Positions 1 to 9,695 are shown, counted from the first letter of the stretch. The stretch: 64,000 nt of DNA from Pollutibacter soli (GCA_029269725.1 JARJHS010000006.1:248001-312000), one strand, 5' to 3'. Numbers and translations: made by a program. Notes: generated by a model from the sequence alone, not told the origin.

Positions 1-883
1 GGAGCGCTGCTGCGCCACTCACGATCTCCGAAAGCTCAGTAGTGATCGCTGCCTGGCGGGCGCGGTTATAGGAAATCTTCAGATTTTTCAGTAATTCGTT
101 AGCATTTTCCGATGCTTTATCCATCGCTGTCATTCGCGCACCGTGTTCTGATGCGTTACCGTCCAGCACTGCCTTAAACAACTGTGTATTAAGTATTTTC
201 GGCATGAGTTCGGCGATCAGGGTATCAATAGCCGGTTCGAATATAAAATCAGCTTTAATCGCCTTTTTACTTTCTATGGGTTTTGCCTTCGGAATCGGCA
301 GGAAACGCTCCACCTTGAACATCTGCGTAGCAGCATTCTTGAATTCGCTGTACACCAGCTCAACCACATCAAACTCACGATTTACAAAACCTTCTACCGC
401 AGCTTCCGCACATTCCTGGACATTGCTGAAACTCAGCTTTAAAAATGTATCGCGATAAGCGGTGCTTACCTTATAATTCCTTTTCTGAAAAAATTCACAT
501 CCTTTTTTACCGATTCCCCAGATGGTCACATTTCCCCTGCGGTGCTGTTCTGAGTATTTCTCCTCAATGGTAAGGCGTGCAAGTTTTTGAATATTAGCGT
601 TATATGCACCACAAAGGCCACGATCACTGGTAATTACAATGAGCAGGACTTTTTCCACCGGACGTTCGATCGCCAGCTTCATTCCGGTATCACCGCCTTC
701 CACATTGCTCACAATATTGCTCAGCATGTCCTGCAGCTTCATAGCATAAGGTCGCATCTGGATGATCGCGTCCTGTGCGCGCCTGAGTTTGGCAGCACTC
801 ACCATTTTCATCGCTTTGGTGATCTGTTGTGTAGACTGAACTGATTTTATCCTGTTGCGTACCTCTTTAAGCTGACCGGCCAT
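1..883 (-). CDS. atpG: ATP synthase F1 subunit gamma (3' end just outside window)
   Basis: Reverse-strand reading from ATG at 883 gives about 294 residues, starting MAGQLKEVRNRIKSVQST and reaching ELSEIVSGAAAL at the window edge. These are the N- and C-terminal helices typical of the gamma (central rotor shaft) subunit of F-type ATP synthase. Only the last residue or two and the stop should be missing. The protein links proton flow through Fo to catalysis in the alpha3beta3 head at the cytoplasmic face of the inner membrane. No atpA lies upstream: the next gene on that side is a barrel protein more than 370 bp away, and a TACCTTTG box sits at 929-936. The gene therefore seems to head its own transcript, which is unusual for atp operons. 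The family call is very secure. Confidence 0.96.
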   Translation of the reverse strand, partial: MAGQLKEVRNRIKSVQSTQQITKAMKMVSAAKLRRAQDAIIQMRPYAMKLQDMLSNIVSNVEGGDTGMKLAIERPVEKVLLIVITSDRGLCGAYNANIQKLARLTIEEKYSEQHRRGNVTIWGIGKKGCEFFQKRNYKVSTAYRDTFLKLSFSNVQECAEAAVEGFVNREFDVVELVYSEFKNAATQMFKVERFLPIPKAKPIESKKAIKADFIFEPAIDTLIAELMPKILNTQLFKAVLDGNASEHGARMTAMDKASENANELLKNLKISYNRARQAAITTELSEIVSGAAAL

Positions 884-1254
884 AGTATATGCTCAGAAAA
901 TATGGTGATTGGGATGATTTTGCGGGGGCAAAGGTAGGAAAAACAAGTAAGAAGTACGAGGTAAGAGGTAAGAAGTATCGACGAATTGTAAACATTTTAT
1001 AAGGTGAAATCTATCTTATTTCGGCTTATGATTTAGCTATTGCAAGTCCTAAAAGCTATTGATAACCAGTGTTAAAGTCCATTGCGTACTCAGGAATAAA
1101 GTTACTAATGATGATACTATTGCTCTCTCCAACACAATAGTAATAAAGCTTCCAATCAAAATATGGGCAGTAAAATGGTAAATTCCAAACTCTCGCTCAT
1201 CCATAGGTTTTTGCCTTTTACTTCTCACCACTTACTTCATACCTCTTACCTTTC
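884..1254. other. Intergenic stretch with an inverted pair of GGTAAGAGGTA-type repeats
   Basis: No convincing gene lies here. Two purine-rich segments, 945-979 on one strand and 1219-1256 on the other, share the core AGGTAAGAGGTA followed by GAAGTA and face each other across about 240 bp. The 60-codon reading frame between them (1049-1231, minus) resembles no family I know and probably arises by chance. The repeats may be an intergenic element spread around the genome. Confidence 0.4.
929..936 (-). promoter_or_regulatory. Bacteroidota -7 box upstream of atpG
   Basis: The minus strand reads TACCTTTG, an exact match to the Bacteroidota sigma-ABfr -7 consensus TAnnTTTG, 46 nt upstream of the atpG start. 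A clear -33 TTG element at the usual spacing was not seen, so the call rests on the -7 box and its position. Confidence 0.5.
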
Positions 1255-4116
1255 TTAGTCCCTCATCATCCTCATCCCTCCCGGTCCTCCCGGCCCAAAC
1301 TGTTGCTGATTCTGGTTCTGGCCTTTGAACCGGGTCAGACGGTAAGTGAAAGTCAGCATGAAATACCTGGTCAATCTGTTCGTTCGGGTATCGGTAATAT
1401 AGTTTCCACTAACCGTACGTGTGATTGACTGGTTTTGTTTGAGGATATCAAATCCTGAAACCCGGATAAATCCGTTCTTCTTTTTAAAGATGGTTTTTTC
1501 AAAAGATGCATTCAGTAAAGCGATGTTCTGATTAACTCCTGCGGCCAAACCATTATTGAGTACATACTCGAAATCATAACGGAAGATCCATCCGCCCTTG
1601 ATATCAATCCTGCTCGCAGAAGTGAAGGTCCAGGAACTGTAGTCAATATCCTGCTGACCATCGAGCGAGTACCTGGTGGAGTTCATAGCGTAACGCACCC
1701 CTGCATCCCATTCCAGCCAGTCTTTATGATTGAAAGTGAAATTAAATCCCTGTGAAAACACAAGATTATTACCAACATTTCTCGCGCTGTCAATCAGCGT
1801 AATATTATGGTTGAAATTAGCCATACCATTCAGAGAGAAAACATAAGTACGGTTTTTATAAGGTTTGCTGAAATTGTAAAAACCTGTTGCATTATAAAAA
1901 CCATTTACGTTTTCGGGTATGCTTAACTGTGCGCCCGAATTCCCGATCTGGATATTATTGTTTACAATTTTATTCTGCGTGAGCATGAAATTACTTCCTA
2001 CAAAAAACACCCTGCCGGAAATAAAATTGAAATTGTTGTACATCAGCGAGAAGTTGTGATTCTGCTCCGGCTTGAGGTTTGGATTACCCTGCGTCTGGTA
2101 CTGCGGATTTGATATGTCTCTCACTGGTTGTAACTGCTCAAAGCCTGGCTGACGTGCATTTCCGAAATAATTGAAGTTGAGATTCTTTGTCTTTGTAAAG
2201 TTGTATGCAAGTCTTGCCACAGGGAAAATATTGACTCTCTTTTGGGGTGTATAACCGCTGTCCTTGCTGATTGAATATCCCTGCAGATTCACCGGCTGAA
2301 ACATCACTCCCAAAGTGTAATTGTACTTCTTCTTCACAGTACGCATGTTGACCTGGTAACGCTGATTGATGAACACATTTTCATAGGCATTACTCAATGC
2401 AGGATTGTAATTCAATTCATCGTTGGGTTCGATATCATAGGTCTTTCGGTCATTTTTTGTGTATGATCTGTTGTAACTATAAATAAGGTCAATAAACCGA
2501 TCTTTTCTGATGGGCTCACTGTAATTCAATCTGAAACCATAATTCCGCGATTCATTATCCTGGAAAATGGCCTGACGGATCAGCAGATCTACCGGTTGAG
2601 GAAGATTATAATTATTAGTCAGATTGTATTTGTCACTTTCACTTTCATTCGAATTACCTCCCATATTCACATTGACGGAAAGATTGCGACCTCTTTTTCT
2701 GAACCGATGATTGTAAATAATATTTGCGTTGAGATTGGGCGTTTTACTGATTGTTGAATCCTTGTTGATCCCCTCTGTCGTAAGGGTCGTTTTGTCCATG
2801 TAATATTGAAAATCCGAGCGACTCTGATTGTTCGATTGCCCGTAGGAAAACGATGGGCTGATTTTGATATAATTGAATGAATCAATCTGGTATTCAAAAT
2901 TGATGAATGCCCTGTGGTTATTATTCTGATTGTAAAACCTGTTATTCTGATCGTTCACAAATGAATTCGTTTCATAAAAATTCTGCTGCGAAATATCACT
3001 AAGTCCATCTGTCATTCTGCGGGTGAAACTGTAACTGCCATAGAGACTGCCTTTATTTCCGGAAAAATCATTTCTGAAATTTGTACCGAGTGAATGTGTA
3101 GTGGAAATACCATCACCGCCACTTCCGGAAGAACCTGTACCACCACCAAAGCCGCGGTTACCACCTCCTATCATGGCCACCTGTTGTGTTTGTCCGGCGC
3201 CACTGTTTGCACCGGCCATTGAAACACCACCCATCGCGCGACCTGCTAGCTCCATTCCTCCACCGCCACTCCCCGTGTTGAAAGTGCTTCCGTTGATATT
3301 GTTGGAATTGCCGATAACAGACAGCTGCTTATTATTATCAAACAGGTTGATATTACCATTGGCCTGGTAACGATCATCTGTTCCATATCCCGCAGTCGCC
3401 CTGCCGAATATGCCTTTGTTCTTGTCTTTTTTTAACTGGAGATTGATCACTTTTTCCGGTTCGCCATCTTTGATCCCGGAAACTGCAGAGAGATCCCCAT
3501 AGTCATCTACTACCTGTACCTTGTCGATCAGGTCAGCAGGCAATTCTTTTGTTGCCGTTTTGGGATCGCCACCAAAAAAATCCTTTCCGTTTACTTTAAT
3601 CCGGGATACTTTTTTGCCCTGCGCTGTGATATCGCCATTTTTATCTACCTCAATACCAGGCATCTTTTTTAAGAGGTCTTCTACCATGGAATTGGGTTTT
3701 ACCCTGAACGAATCCGCTTTGTACTCAACGGTGTCTTCCCTTACCTGGATCGGTGGAGGCGCTATGATGACTTCCTGTAATGTTGTTACTGAATTGTTGA
3801 GCGTCAGGTCTTCCAGTTGAATGCGCTCGTCTGTAATCGGATAGTTGTACGTTTTCTGTTTTGGAAGAAAACCAATACTCGATATCCGGATAGTGAATTC
3901 TGTAGCAGATATTCCCTTGAAATTGTAATATCCGTTGTTGTTGGAGGTTGTTTTGAGTGTGTCCTTTACCTGTTTGCTGAACAACCAGATCGTTGCTCCG
4001 CCAACAGGATTCCGAACGCTGTCCATTACCCGACCACTCACCTGCCGGGTACTCTGTCCGACGGCAGAAACCTGAAACAAAACAATTCCCACGAAAGCAA
4101 TAAGCGATGATCTCAT
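1255..4116 (-). CDS. Outer-membrane beta-barrel protein, TonB-receptor-like
   Basis: A 953-residue exported protein. I start it at the ATG at 4116 because that gives a clean signal peptide (MRSSLIAFVGIVLFQVSAVG); the upstream in-frame codons look non-coding. Residues of about 20-110 form a carboxypeptidase-regulatory-like beta-sandwich (SGRVMDSVRNPVGGATIWL). A plug-like region follows (VEDLLKKMPGIEVDKNGDI, then GKDFFGGDPKTATKELPADLI), then a Gly-rich loop near residues 300-350 and a long barrel with alternating aromatic strands of the outer-membrane beta-barrel family 3 type. The C-terminus is unusual: a Gln/Gly/Pro/Met-rich tail ending RMMRD rather than a terminal aromatic strand. It has no SusD partner, so it is not a SusC. 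Such proteins are usually annotated as TonB-dependent receptors; the substrate is unknown. Confidence 0.85.
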   Translation of the reverse strand: MRSSLIAFVGIVLFQVSAVGQSTRQVSGRVMDSVRNPVGGATIWLFSKQVKDTLKTTSNNNGYYNFKGISATEFTIRISSIGFLPKQKTYNYPITDERIQLEDLTLNNSVTTLQEVIIAPPPIQVREDTVEYKADSFRVKPNSMVEDLLKKMPGIEVDKNGDITAQGKKVSRIKVNGKDFFGGDPKTATKELPADLIDKVQVVDDYGDLSAVSGIKDGEPEKVINLQLKKDKNKGIFGRATAGYGTDDRYQANGNINLFDNNKQLSVIGNSNNINGSTFNTGSGGGGMELAGRAMGGVSMAGANSGAGQTQQVAMIGGGNRGFGGGTGSSGSGGDGISTTHSLGTNFRNDFSGNKGSLYGSYSFTRRMTDGLSDISQQNFYETNSFVNDQNNRFYNQNNNHRAFINFEYQIDSFNYIKISPSFSYGQSNNQSRSDFQYYMDKTTLTTEGINKDSTISKTPNLNANIIYNHRFRKRGRNLSVNVNMGGNSNESESDKYNLTNNYNLPQPVDLLIRQAIFQDNESRNYGFRLNYSEPIRKDRFIDLIYSYNRSYTKNDRKTYDIEPNDELNYNPALSNAYENVFINQRYQVNMRTVKKKYNYTLGVMFQPVNLQGYSISKDSGYTPQKRVNIFPVARLAYNFTKTKNLNFNYFGNARQPGFEQLQPVRDISNPQYQTQGNPNLKPEQNHNFSLMYNNFNFISGRVFFVGSNFMLTQNKIVNNNIQIGNSGAQLSIPENVNGFYNATGFYNFSKPYKNRTYVFSLNGMANFNHNITLIDSARNVGNNLVFSQGFNFTFNHKDWLEWDAGVRYAMNSTRYSLDGQQDIDYSSWTFTSASRIDIKGGWIFRYDFEYVLNNGLAAGVNQNIALLNASFEKTIFKKKNGFIRVSGFDILKQNQSITRTVSGNYITDTRTNRLTRYFMLTFTYRLTRFKGQNQNQQQFGPGGPGGMRMMRD

Positions 4117-4158
4117 AATGAATTCTGGCTGGATTTGGGTTGAATCAGAATAAGATGC

Positions 4159-4166
4159 CAAAACTA
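4159..4166 (-). promoter_or_regulatory. -7 box upstream of the barrel-protein gene
   Basis: The minus strand reads TAGTTTTG, matching TAnnTTTG, 43 nt upstream of the chosen ATG at 4116. Its position supports that start over the longer reading frame. No clear -33 element was seen. Confidence 0.4.
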
Positions 4167-4262
4167 CCTCCTCCCTTTTGTCGCACACGCATTTTGTGAT
4201 GAAAGGATGAACATCTCATTTAAAACTGCTGAATGCCATTTCCTCCTGCCGTGTGCTTTTAG

Positions 4263-4270
4263 TACCTTTG
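4263..4270 (+). promoter_or_regulatory. -7 box upstream of secA
   Basis: TACCTTTG is an exact TAnnTTTG match in the divergent gap between the barrel-protein gene and secA, about 95 nt upstream of the secA start. It leaves a moderately long leader. The -33 element is not obvious. Confidence 0.5.
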
Positions 4271-4365
4271 TCCACCTGTCAATATGACCTGAGGTTTTTT
4301 TCTGCATTAAATTTGACAATTAAACCGTTCCTGCGTGACGCAGGAGCATGCAAAATATTCACGAT

Positions 4366-7300
4366 ATGTTGAAACTCTTTTCAAAACTTTTTGGCGGCAG
4401 CAAGTCGGAGAAGGATGTGTTGCGACTTCAGCCCCTGGTATCTACTATTAACCAACATTTTACTACATATCAGCAACTTAGTAACGATGCACTTCGCAAT
4501 AAAACAGTAGAGTTCCGCCAGCGAATCAAGGATCACCTCGTACCGGTGGAGCAGGAAATTGAGAGTCTCAATAAAACTGCCGCAGAACTCGATCCGGCTG
4601 ACATTGGGGGAAAAGACGATATCTACAAGAGAATTGACGAATTAAAGAAAAAGAAAAACCAGGAGATCGAAGTTGTCCTGGAATCTATCCTGCCGGAAGC
4701 ATTCGCTTTAGTAAAAGAAGCTTCTTCCCGTTTTAAAAACAATACCGAGCTGGTATCTACGGCAACTGAGCTTGACCGTGAGTTGAGTGTTAAGAAAGAT
4801 TATGTAACAATCAACGGAGATCAGTCTGTATTCAAAAACACCTGGCAGGCTGCAGGCAATACTGTTACCTGGAACATGGTTCACTATGATGTTCAGTTGA
4901 TGGGGGGTACGGTGCTGCACCAGGGTAAGATTGCGGAAATGTCAACAGGTGAGGGTAAAACCCTGGTCTCTACCTTACCCGCATACCTGAATGCATTGCC
5001 GGGAGAAGGTGTGCATATTGTAACTGTGAACGATTATCTCGCCCGTCGTGACAGTGAATGGAACGGCCCTTTGTTTGAATGGTTGGGACTTACTGTAGAC
5101 TGTATTGATAAACACGAACCACATAGCGGCAACCGTCGCAAGGCCTACCAGTGCGATATCACTTACGGAACAAATAACGAATTCGGTTTCGATTACCTGA
5201 GAGATAACATGGTTCACTCTCCGGATGAGATGGTGCAGCGCACACATTTTTTTGCCATGGTCGATGAGGTGGATAGTGTACTGATCGACGATGCTCGTAC
5301 GCCTCTTATTATTTCCGGCCCTGTTCCAAAAGGAGATGATCAGCAGTTTCATATCCTGAAACCACGTGTCCAGCAACTTTTGGAAGTGCAGCGGCAGGTG
5401 GTGAACAAATCATTGCTCGAAGCAAAAAAACTGATCAACGAAGGAAAAGATGATGCACAGGATGGTGGATTACATCTCGTACGTGCATTTCGTGGTTTGC
5501 CAAAGAATAATGCACTCATTAAATATCTTAGTGAGCCCGGAATCAGGGTGAAACTTCAGAAATCAGAAAACTATTATCTCGCAGACCAGCAGAAACATAT
5601 GCCAAAAGTTGATGAGGAATTGTATTTCCACATCGACGAAAAAAACAACCAGGTAGAACTTACTGAGAAAGGTTTGCACCAAATCACAAAGGGTGGTGAG
5701 GATCCTAACTTCTTTGTACTTCCTGATCTGAGTACGCAGCTTTCTGAAATTGAAAAAGAAGGACTGGAGGCTGAAGAGTTGCTCACCCGTAAAGAACAGT
5801 TGCTGAACGAATACTCGCAGAAAGCCGATCGCATTCATACTGTTCAGCAGTTGCTGAAAGCATACACTCTTTTTGATAAAGACATCGAGTATGTTGTACT
5901 TGATGGCCAGGTTAAAATTGTTGATGAGCAGACAGGCCGTATTCTTGACGGACGTCGATACAGTGATGGTCTGCACCAGGCGATTGAAGCAAAAGAAAAT
6001 GTAAAAATTGAAGCTGCAACACAAACATATGCGACAGTAACACTGCAGAACTATTTCCGCATGTACCACAAATTGGCTGGTATGACGGGTACGGCAGAAA
6101 CTGAGGCGGCCGAATTGTGGAACATTTATAAACTCGATGTGGTTTCCATACCAACAAACCTGCCGATGATCCGTAAGGATGAGGAGGATCTGGTATTCAA
6201 AACCAAACGTGAAAAATACGGAGCAGTAATAGATGAAATTGAAAAGCTCCGCAATGCTGGTCGTCCTGCACTGGTAGGTACAACTTCGGTGGAAGTGAGT
6301 GAGTTGCTGAGTCGTATGTTGAATCAGAAAAAAATTCCTCATAATGTACTCAATGCGAAACAGCACGCGCGTGAAGCACAGATCGTACAGGAAGCGGGTA
6401 TGGCCGGAAGTATTACTATCGCAACGAACATGGCGGGTCGTGGTACGGATATCAAACTTGGCCCTGGTGTAAAAGAAGCGGGTGGACTTGCGATCATTGG
6501 TACCGAGCGTCACGAAAGCCGTCGTGTTGACCGGCAGTTGCGTGGTCGTTCCGGTCGCCAGGGAGATCCGGGTAGTTCACAGTTTTATGTGTCACTGGAA
6601 GATGATCTGATGCGTATGTTTGGCAGCGAACGAATCGCTTCGCTGATGGACCGCATGGGCTATAAGGAAGGTGAAGTGATCCAGCATTCAATGATCACCA
6701 AGAGTATTGAAAGAGCGCAGAAGAAAGTAGAGGAAAATAACTTCGGCATACGTAAACGCCTGCTCGAATATGACGATGTAATGAACAAACAACGAAATGT
6801 TGTCTATACCAAAAGACAGCACGCGTTGTTTGGTGATCGCCTCGCGCTTGACCTTGACAATGCATTTTACTCTGTTGCAGAAAGCTTAATACAGGGCTTC
6901 AGGGGAATGAATGATTATGAAGGCTTCAGAATGGCAACGATTGTCAATTTCGGAATTGATACATCGATCAACCAGGATGAATTTGAAAAAGCACATGTGA
7001 AAGATATCGCTCCGAAACTCTACCATGAAGCGATTGCACATTATACCCGCAAAAAAGAAGAGCTGAAAAAGCAGGCGCTTCCGGTTTTCCAGAATATCCG
7101 TCAAACCCAGGGCACACATATTGAAAATGTGGTTGTTCCCTTTACCGATGGAAAAAAAGGAATTAATGTATTGTCGCATCTTGACAAAACAATCACTGGT
7201 GGTGGCGAAGAACTGGTGAATTCACTGGAGAAAACCATCACGCTCGCAATCATAGATGATGCATGGAAAGAGCACCTGAGAGGAATGGATGATCTAAAAC

Positions 7301-7698
7301 AGAGTGTGCAGACAGCTGTGTACGAACAGAAAGATCCGTTGGTGATTTATAAAACAACAGCGTTCGAATTGTTCTCAACAATGGATGGTGAAGTAAACAA
7401 GGATATCGTTTCCTTCCTTTGCCATGCCGGCTTACCTGCCGAGCAGCCCGGAAGAAACCAGATCAGGGAAGGTCGTGAGCAGCGTACCGACATGAGTAAG
7501 ATGCGTGTACGCAAAGACGAAATGGTGAGTGCCGGCGGTGGCGAACCTGAAATGATGGAAGGAGGACAGGAATACCATGATCCTTCAGTTCCTGTAAAAC
7601 AGGAACCGGTGAAAGTCGGACCTAAGGTTGGCCGTAATGATCCATGTCCCTGCGGAAGTGGGAAGAAGTTTAAGAATTGTCATGGGAAGGAAGCATAA
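4366..7698 (+). CDS. secA: Preprotein translocase ATPase SecA
   Basis: SecA is the motor ATPase that drives unfolded preproteins through SecYEG. About 1110 residues, the usual Bacteroidota length and longer than the roughly 900 of E. coli. Visible landmarks are the Walker A segment MSTGEGKT near residue 193, the DEAD-type Walker B DEVDSVLIDDART near residue 300, ATNMAGRGTDIKLG in the second helicase domain, the scaffold segment DDAWKEHLRGMDDLKQSV, and a C-terminal zinc tail CPCGSGKKFKNCHG (CxCx8CH) that contacts SecB or ribosomes. I start at MLKLFSKLFGG (4366), the form common in relatives; an ATG six codons upstream at 4348 is possible. It is transcribed alone and closed by a strong hairpin at 7802. 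Confidence 0.98.
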   Translation: MLKLFSKLFGGSKSEKDVLRLQPLVSTINQHFTTYQQLSNDALRNKTVEFRQRIKDHLVPVEQEIESLNKTAAELDPADIGGKDDIYKRIDELKKKKNQEIEVVLESILPEAFALVKEASSRFKNNTELVSTATELDRELSVKKDYVTINGDQSVFKNTWQAAGNTVTWNMVHYDVQLMGGTVLHQGKIAEMSTGEGKTLVSTLPAYLNALPGEGVHIVTVNDYLARRDSEWNGPLFEWLGLTVDCIDKHEPHSGNRRKAYQCDITYGTNNEFGFDYLRDNMVHSPDEMVQRTHFFAMVDEVDSVLIDDARTPLIISGPVPKGDDQQFHILKPRVQQLLEVQRQVVNKSLLEAKKLINEGKDDAQDGGLHLVRAFRGLPKNNALIKYLSEPGIRVKLQKSENYYLADQQKHMPKVDEELYFHIDEKNNQVELTEKGLHQITKGGEDPNFFVLPDLSTQLSEIEKEGLEAEELLTRKEQLLNEYSQKADRIHTVQQLLKAYTLFDKDIEYVVLDGQVKIVDEQTGRILDGRRYSDGLHQAIEAKENVKIEAATQTYATVTLQNYFRMYHKLAGMTGTAETEAAELWNIYKLDVVSIPTNLPMIRKDEEDLVFKTKREKYGAVIDEIEKLRNAGRPALVGTTSVEVSELLSRMLNQKKIPHNVLNAKQHAREAQIVQEAGMAGSITIATNMAGRGTDIKLGPGVKEAGGLAIIGTERHESRRVDRQLRGRSGRQGDPGSSQFYVSLEDDLMRMFGSERIASLMDRMGYKEGEVIQHSMITKSIERAQKKVEENNFGIRKRLLEYDDVMNKQRNVVYTKRQHALFGDRLALDLDNAFYSVAESLIQGFRGMNDYEGFRMATIVNFGIDTSINQDEFEKAHVKDIAPKLYHEAIAHYTRKKEELKKQALPVFQNIRQTQGTHIENVVVPFTDGKKGINVLSHLDKTITGGGEELVNSLEKTITLAIIDDAWKEHLRGMDDLKQSVQTAVYEQKDPLVIYKTTAFELFSTMDGEVNKDIVSFLCHAGLPAEQPGRNQIREGREQRTDMSKMRVRKDEMVSAGGGEPEMMEGGQEYHDPSVPVKQEPVKVGPKVGRNDPCPCGSGKKFKNCHGKEA

Positions 7699-8026
7699 GG
7701 CCGGATAAGTGAGCAGTGAGCCTGCCGGCAGGCAGGTAAGTGGGAACAGCCCGCGGTTCATTGCGATATGTTGTTACTTCGAACGATTTGAAACTAACGT
7801 GCGGGATGTAATTCAAAAAAAAATTACATCCCGTTCTTTTTGTTAAAAAAAACTGATCACCAGGATTCTGCATACCTGCAACTGATCTGATGACTTACAA
7901 GCAACAACCCATAACTCCTTTTACCTCCTCACTTTGCCATTTGCCTTATTCTCGCTGCATCTTATCTGCCGCCTGCTGCCTGTTTACTGCTGCCTAAAAA
8001 GGCATACCTTTTGCATACATTTTACC
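7699..8026. other. secA to SPOR-gene intergenic region
   Basis: Besides the secA terminator this gap holds a GC-rich self-complementary patch (CCTGCCGGCAGGCAGG near 7722-7737) next to GTAAGTGG, similar to short purine-rich repeats elsewhere in the window (945-979, 18600-18655). The reading frame that runs into the SPOR gene from 7934 looks non-coding. Confidence 0.35.
7802..7844 (+). terminator. Rho-independent terminator after secA
   Basis: A perfect 12-bp stem, CGGGATGTAATT against AATTACATCCCG, with an A-rich loop is followed by TTCTTTTTGTT. It lies about 100 bp after the secA stop. The lower part of the stem is GC-rich and the T tract is adequate. Confidence 0.8.
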
Positions 8027-8452
8027 ATGCGAAAACTTCTTCCTGCAATTTTCACCTTTGCCTTTATTTCCGGTTATAGTCAGACCAACGATGGTGTTGC
8101 AATCATTAAAGATCCGCGCCTGGATCTGTTAATAAAAAAACAAGTTGAACTTAACCGCCAGGTGTACCTGCAGAACAACCGTACCGGCGCAGGTTTTCGC
8201 GTATTGGTAGTTAATACAAATGATCGCGCAAAAGCTTTCGAAGTAAAATCAAAACTGATGTCGCGCTTTCCTGAACATAAAACCTACCTGATTTATCAAT
8301 CTCCCTATTTCAAAGTGCAGATTGGAAATTTCAGGGATCGCGAAGAAGCTTCTTCTCTCCGTCAGAAAATTCTTTCACTTTACCCTACCGGTGTAATTGT
8401 AGTCCCATCTACAGTCGAACTTAAACCAGACCTCGAAGACCTCGCGAATTAA
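8027..8452 (+). CDS. Exported SPOR-domain protein
   Basis: 141 residues from the ATG at 8027, which gives a proper signal peptide (MRKLLPAIFTFAFISGYSQ); the longer frame upstream adds an implausible Cys-rich leader. The mature protein has a short linker and then a SPOR domain at about residues 60-135 (GFRVLVVNTNDRAKAFEVKS, then YFKVQIGNFRDREEASSLRQ). SPOR domains bind denuded septal peptidoglycan, so a periplasmic role in cell-wall or division biology is inferred. It lies 25 bp upstream of the amidohydrolase gene and may be co-transcribed with it. Confidence 0.85.
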   Translation: MRKLLPAIFTFAFISGYSQTNDGVAIIKDPRLDLLIKKQVELNRQVYLQNNRTGAGFRVLVVNTNDRAKAFEVKSKLMSRFPEHKTYLIYQSPYFKVQIGNFRDREEASSLRQKILSLYPTGVIVVPSTVELKPDLEDLAN

Positions 8453-8477
8453 GGTCGTTGCGCAGTATCTTCGGTGG

Positions 8478-9659
8478 ATGTTAGCTGAAAAGATCAGGCA
8501 ACTAGCCAAAGAATTTGGACCTTCCTGTGTTGAGTACAGGCATCACCTGCACGCCTATCCGGAATTGAGTTACCAGGAGTTTGAAACATCTGCATTTATA
8601 AAGAAACAACTTACCTCCTGGGGAATTTCCTATACACCACTAGCTGAAACCGGGATCACGGCATTGATCGAAGGCAAGAATCCGGGTTCAAGAATTGTAG
8701 CGCTTCGCGCTGATATGGACGCATTACCCATCCAGGAGGAAAATGACGTTCCCTATAAATCAACAAAGCCAGGGGTAATGCATGCCTGCGGCCACGATGT
8801 ACATACCACTTGTCTGCTGGGCGCAGCGCGTGTATTGAAAACGCTGGAAAAAGAATGGGAAGGATCTGTGAAACTTATATTTCAGCCCGGCGAAGAAAGA
8901 AATCCCGGCGGCGCAAGTATCATGATCAAAGAAGGAGTGTTGGAGAATCCGACACCGCAAGCCATTTTTGGATTGCATGTTCATCCGACTATGGAAACCG
9001 GTAAAGTCAGTTTTCGTGCAGGAAAAGTTATGGCAAGTGCAGATGAAATTTATATAACGGTGAGGAGTAAGGGTGGTCATGCAGCAGCTCCTCATGTAAC
9101 GATCGATACTATACTCGTTGCATCACATATTGTTGTTGCATTGCAGCAGATTGTGAGTCGGAACAGCAATCCGTTCTCACCTTCAGTTTTATCCATTTGT
9201 TCCTTCCAGGGGGGAAATACCACCAACGTTATCCCTTCAGAAGTAAAGATGATGGGCACTTTCAGGGCGATGGATGAAGCCTGGCGTTTCAAGGCACATG
9301 AGCTCATACGCAGGATCGTGTACTCCACTGCAGAAGGTATGGGCGCTGAAGTAGACCTGCATATCGATATAGGCTACCCGAATGTTTACAACCATGAACA
9401 CCTGAATGAAGTGGCAGTTCATCTTGCGGAAAAATACATGGGTAAGGACGATGTTTTAGAAACAGAACTCCGCATGGGAGCTGAAGATTTCGGTTACTAT
9501 TCTCAAAAAATTCCCGGCTGTTTTTTCAGGCTAGGTACAGGAAATATATCAAAAGGAATTCAATCCGGCGTTCATACACCCACTTTCAATATTGATGAAA
9601 ACGCTATTCCTATTGGTGTTGGCATGATGGCCTGGCTCGGTGCAACGGCTAAAATATAA
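8478..9659 (+). CDS. M20 family metallo-amidohydrolase (N-acyl amino acid hydrolase type)
   Basis: 393 residues, the usual length for the M20D subfamily (hippurate hydrolase, IAA-amino-acid hydrolase, N-acetyldiaminopimelate deacetylase relatives). Metal ligands are visible in MHACGHDVHTT and in the acidic pair GEERNPGG, with a late ligand region GAEDFGYYSQKIPG. The middle part is the dimerisation lid domain (VRSKGGHAAAPH). These enzymes remove acyl groups from amino acids using two divalent metals and act in the cytoplasm; no signal peptide is seen. The exact substrate cannot be told from sequence. It shares a likely transcript with the SPOR gene and converges with the next gene across a palindrome at 9661. 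Confidence 0.9.
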   Translation: MLAEKIRQLAKEFGPSCVEYRHHLHAYPELSYQEFETSAFIKKQLTSWGISYTPLAETGITALIEGKNPGSRIVALRADMDALPIQEENDVPYKSTKPGVMHACGHDVHTTCLLGAARVLKTLEKEWEGSVKLIFQPGEERNPGGASIMIKEGVLENPTPQAIFGLHVHPTMETGKVSFRAGKVMASADEIYITVRSKGGHAAAPHVTIDTILVASHIVVALQQIVSRNSNPFSPSVLSICSFQGGNTTNVIPSEVKMMGTFRAMDEAWRFKAHELIRRIVYSTAEGMGAEVDLHIDIGYPNVYNHEHLNEVAVHLAEKYMGKDDVLETELRMGAEDFGYYSQKIPGCFFRLGTGNISKGIQSGVHTPTFNIDENAIPIGVGMMAWLGATAKI

Positions 9660-9660
9660 C

Positions 9661-9695
9661 GTTCTACGTTTAACGTTGAACGTTAAACGTAGAAC
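9661..9695. terminator. 35-bp palindrome between convergent genes
   Basis: GTTCTACGTTTAACGTT is followed after one central base by its exact complement, giving a 17-bp stem that starts right after the amidohydrolase stop codon. It can fold on either strand between two convergent genes, so it probably acts as a bidirectional terminator even though no long T tract follows. A related ACGTTTAACGTGTAACGTT stretch lies after the SusD gene near 39776. Confidence 0.55.

Noticed and set aside
1049-1231. A 60-codon minus-strand frame between atpG and the barrel protein
   Set aside because: No family resemblance, no promoter or ribosome site, and it lies between repeat segments.
5563-6513. A 316-codon antisense reading frame inside secA
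   Set aside because: It lies wholly within the strongly supported secA, has a Phe/Cys/Ile-heavy composition without domains, and arises from the codon pattern of the sense gene.
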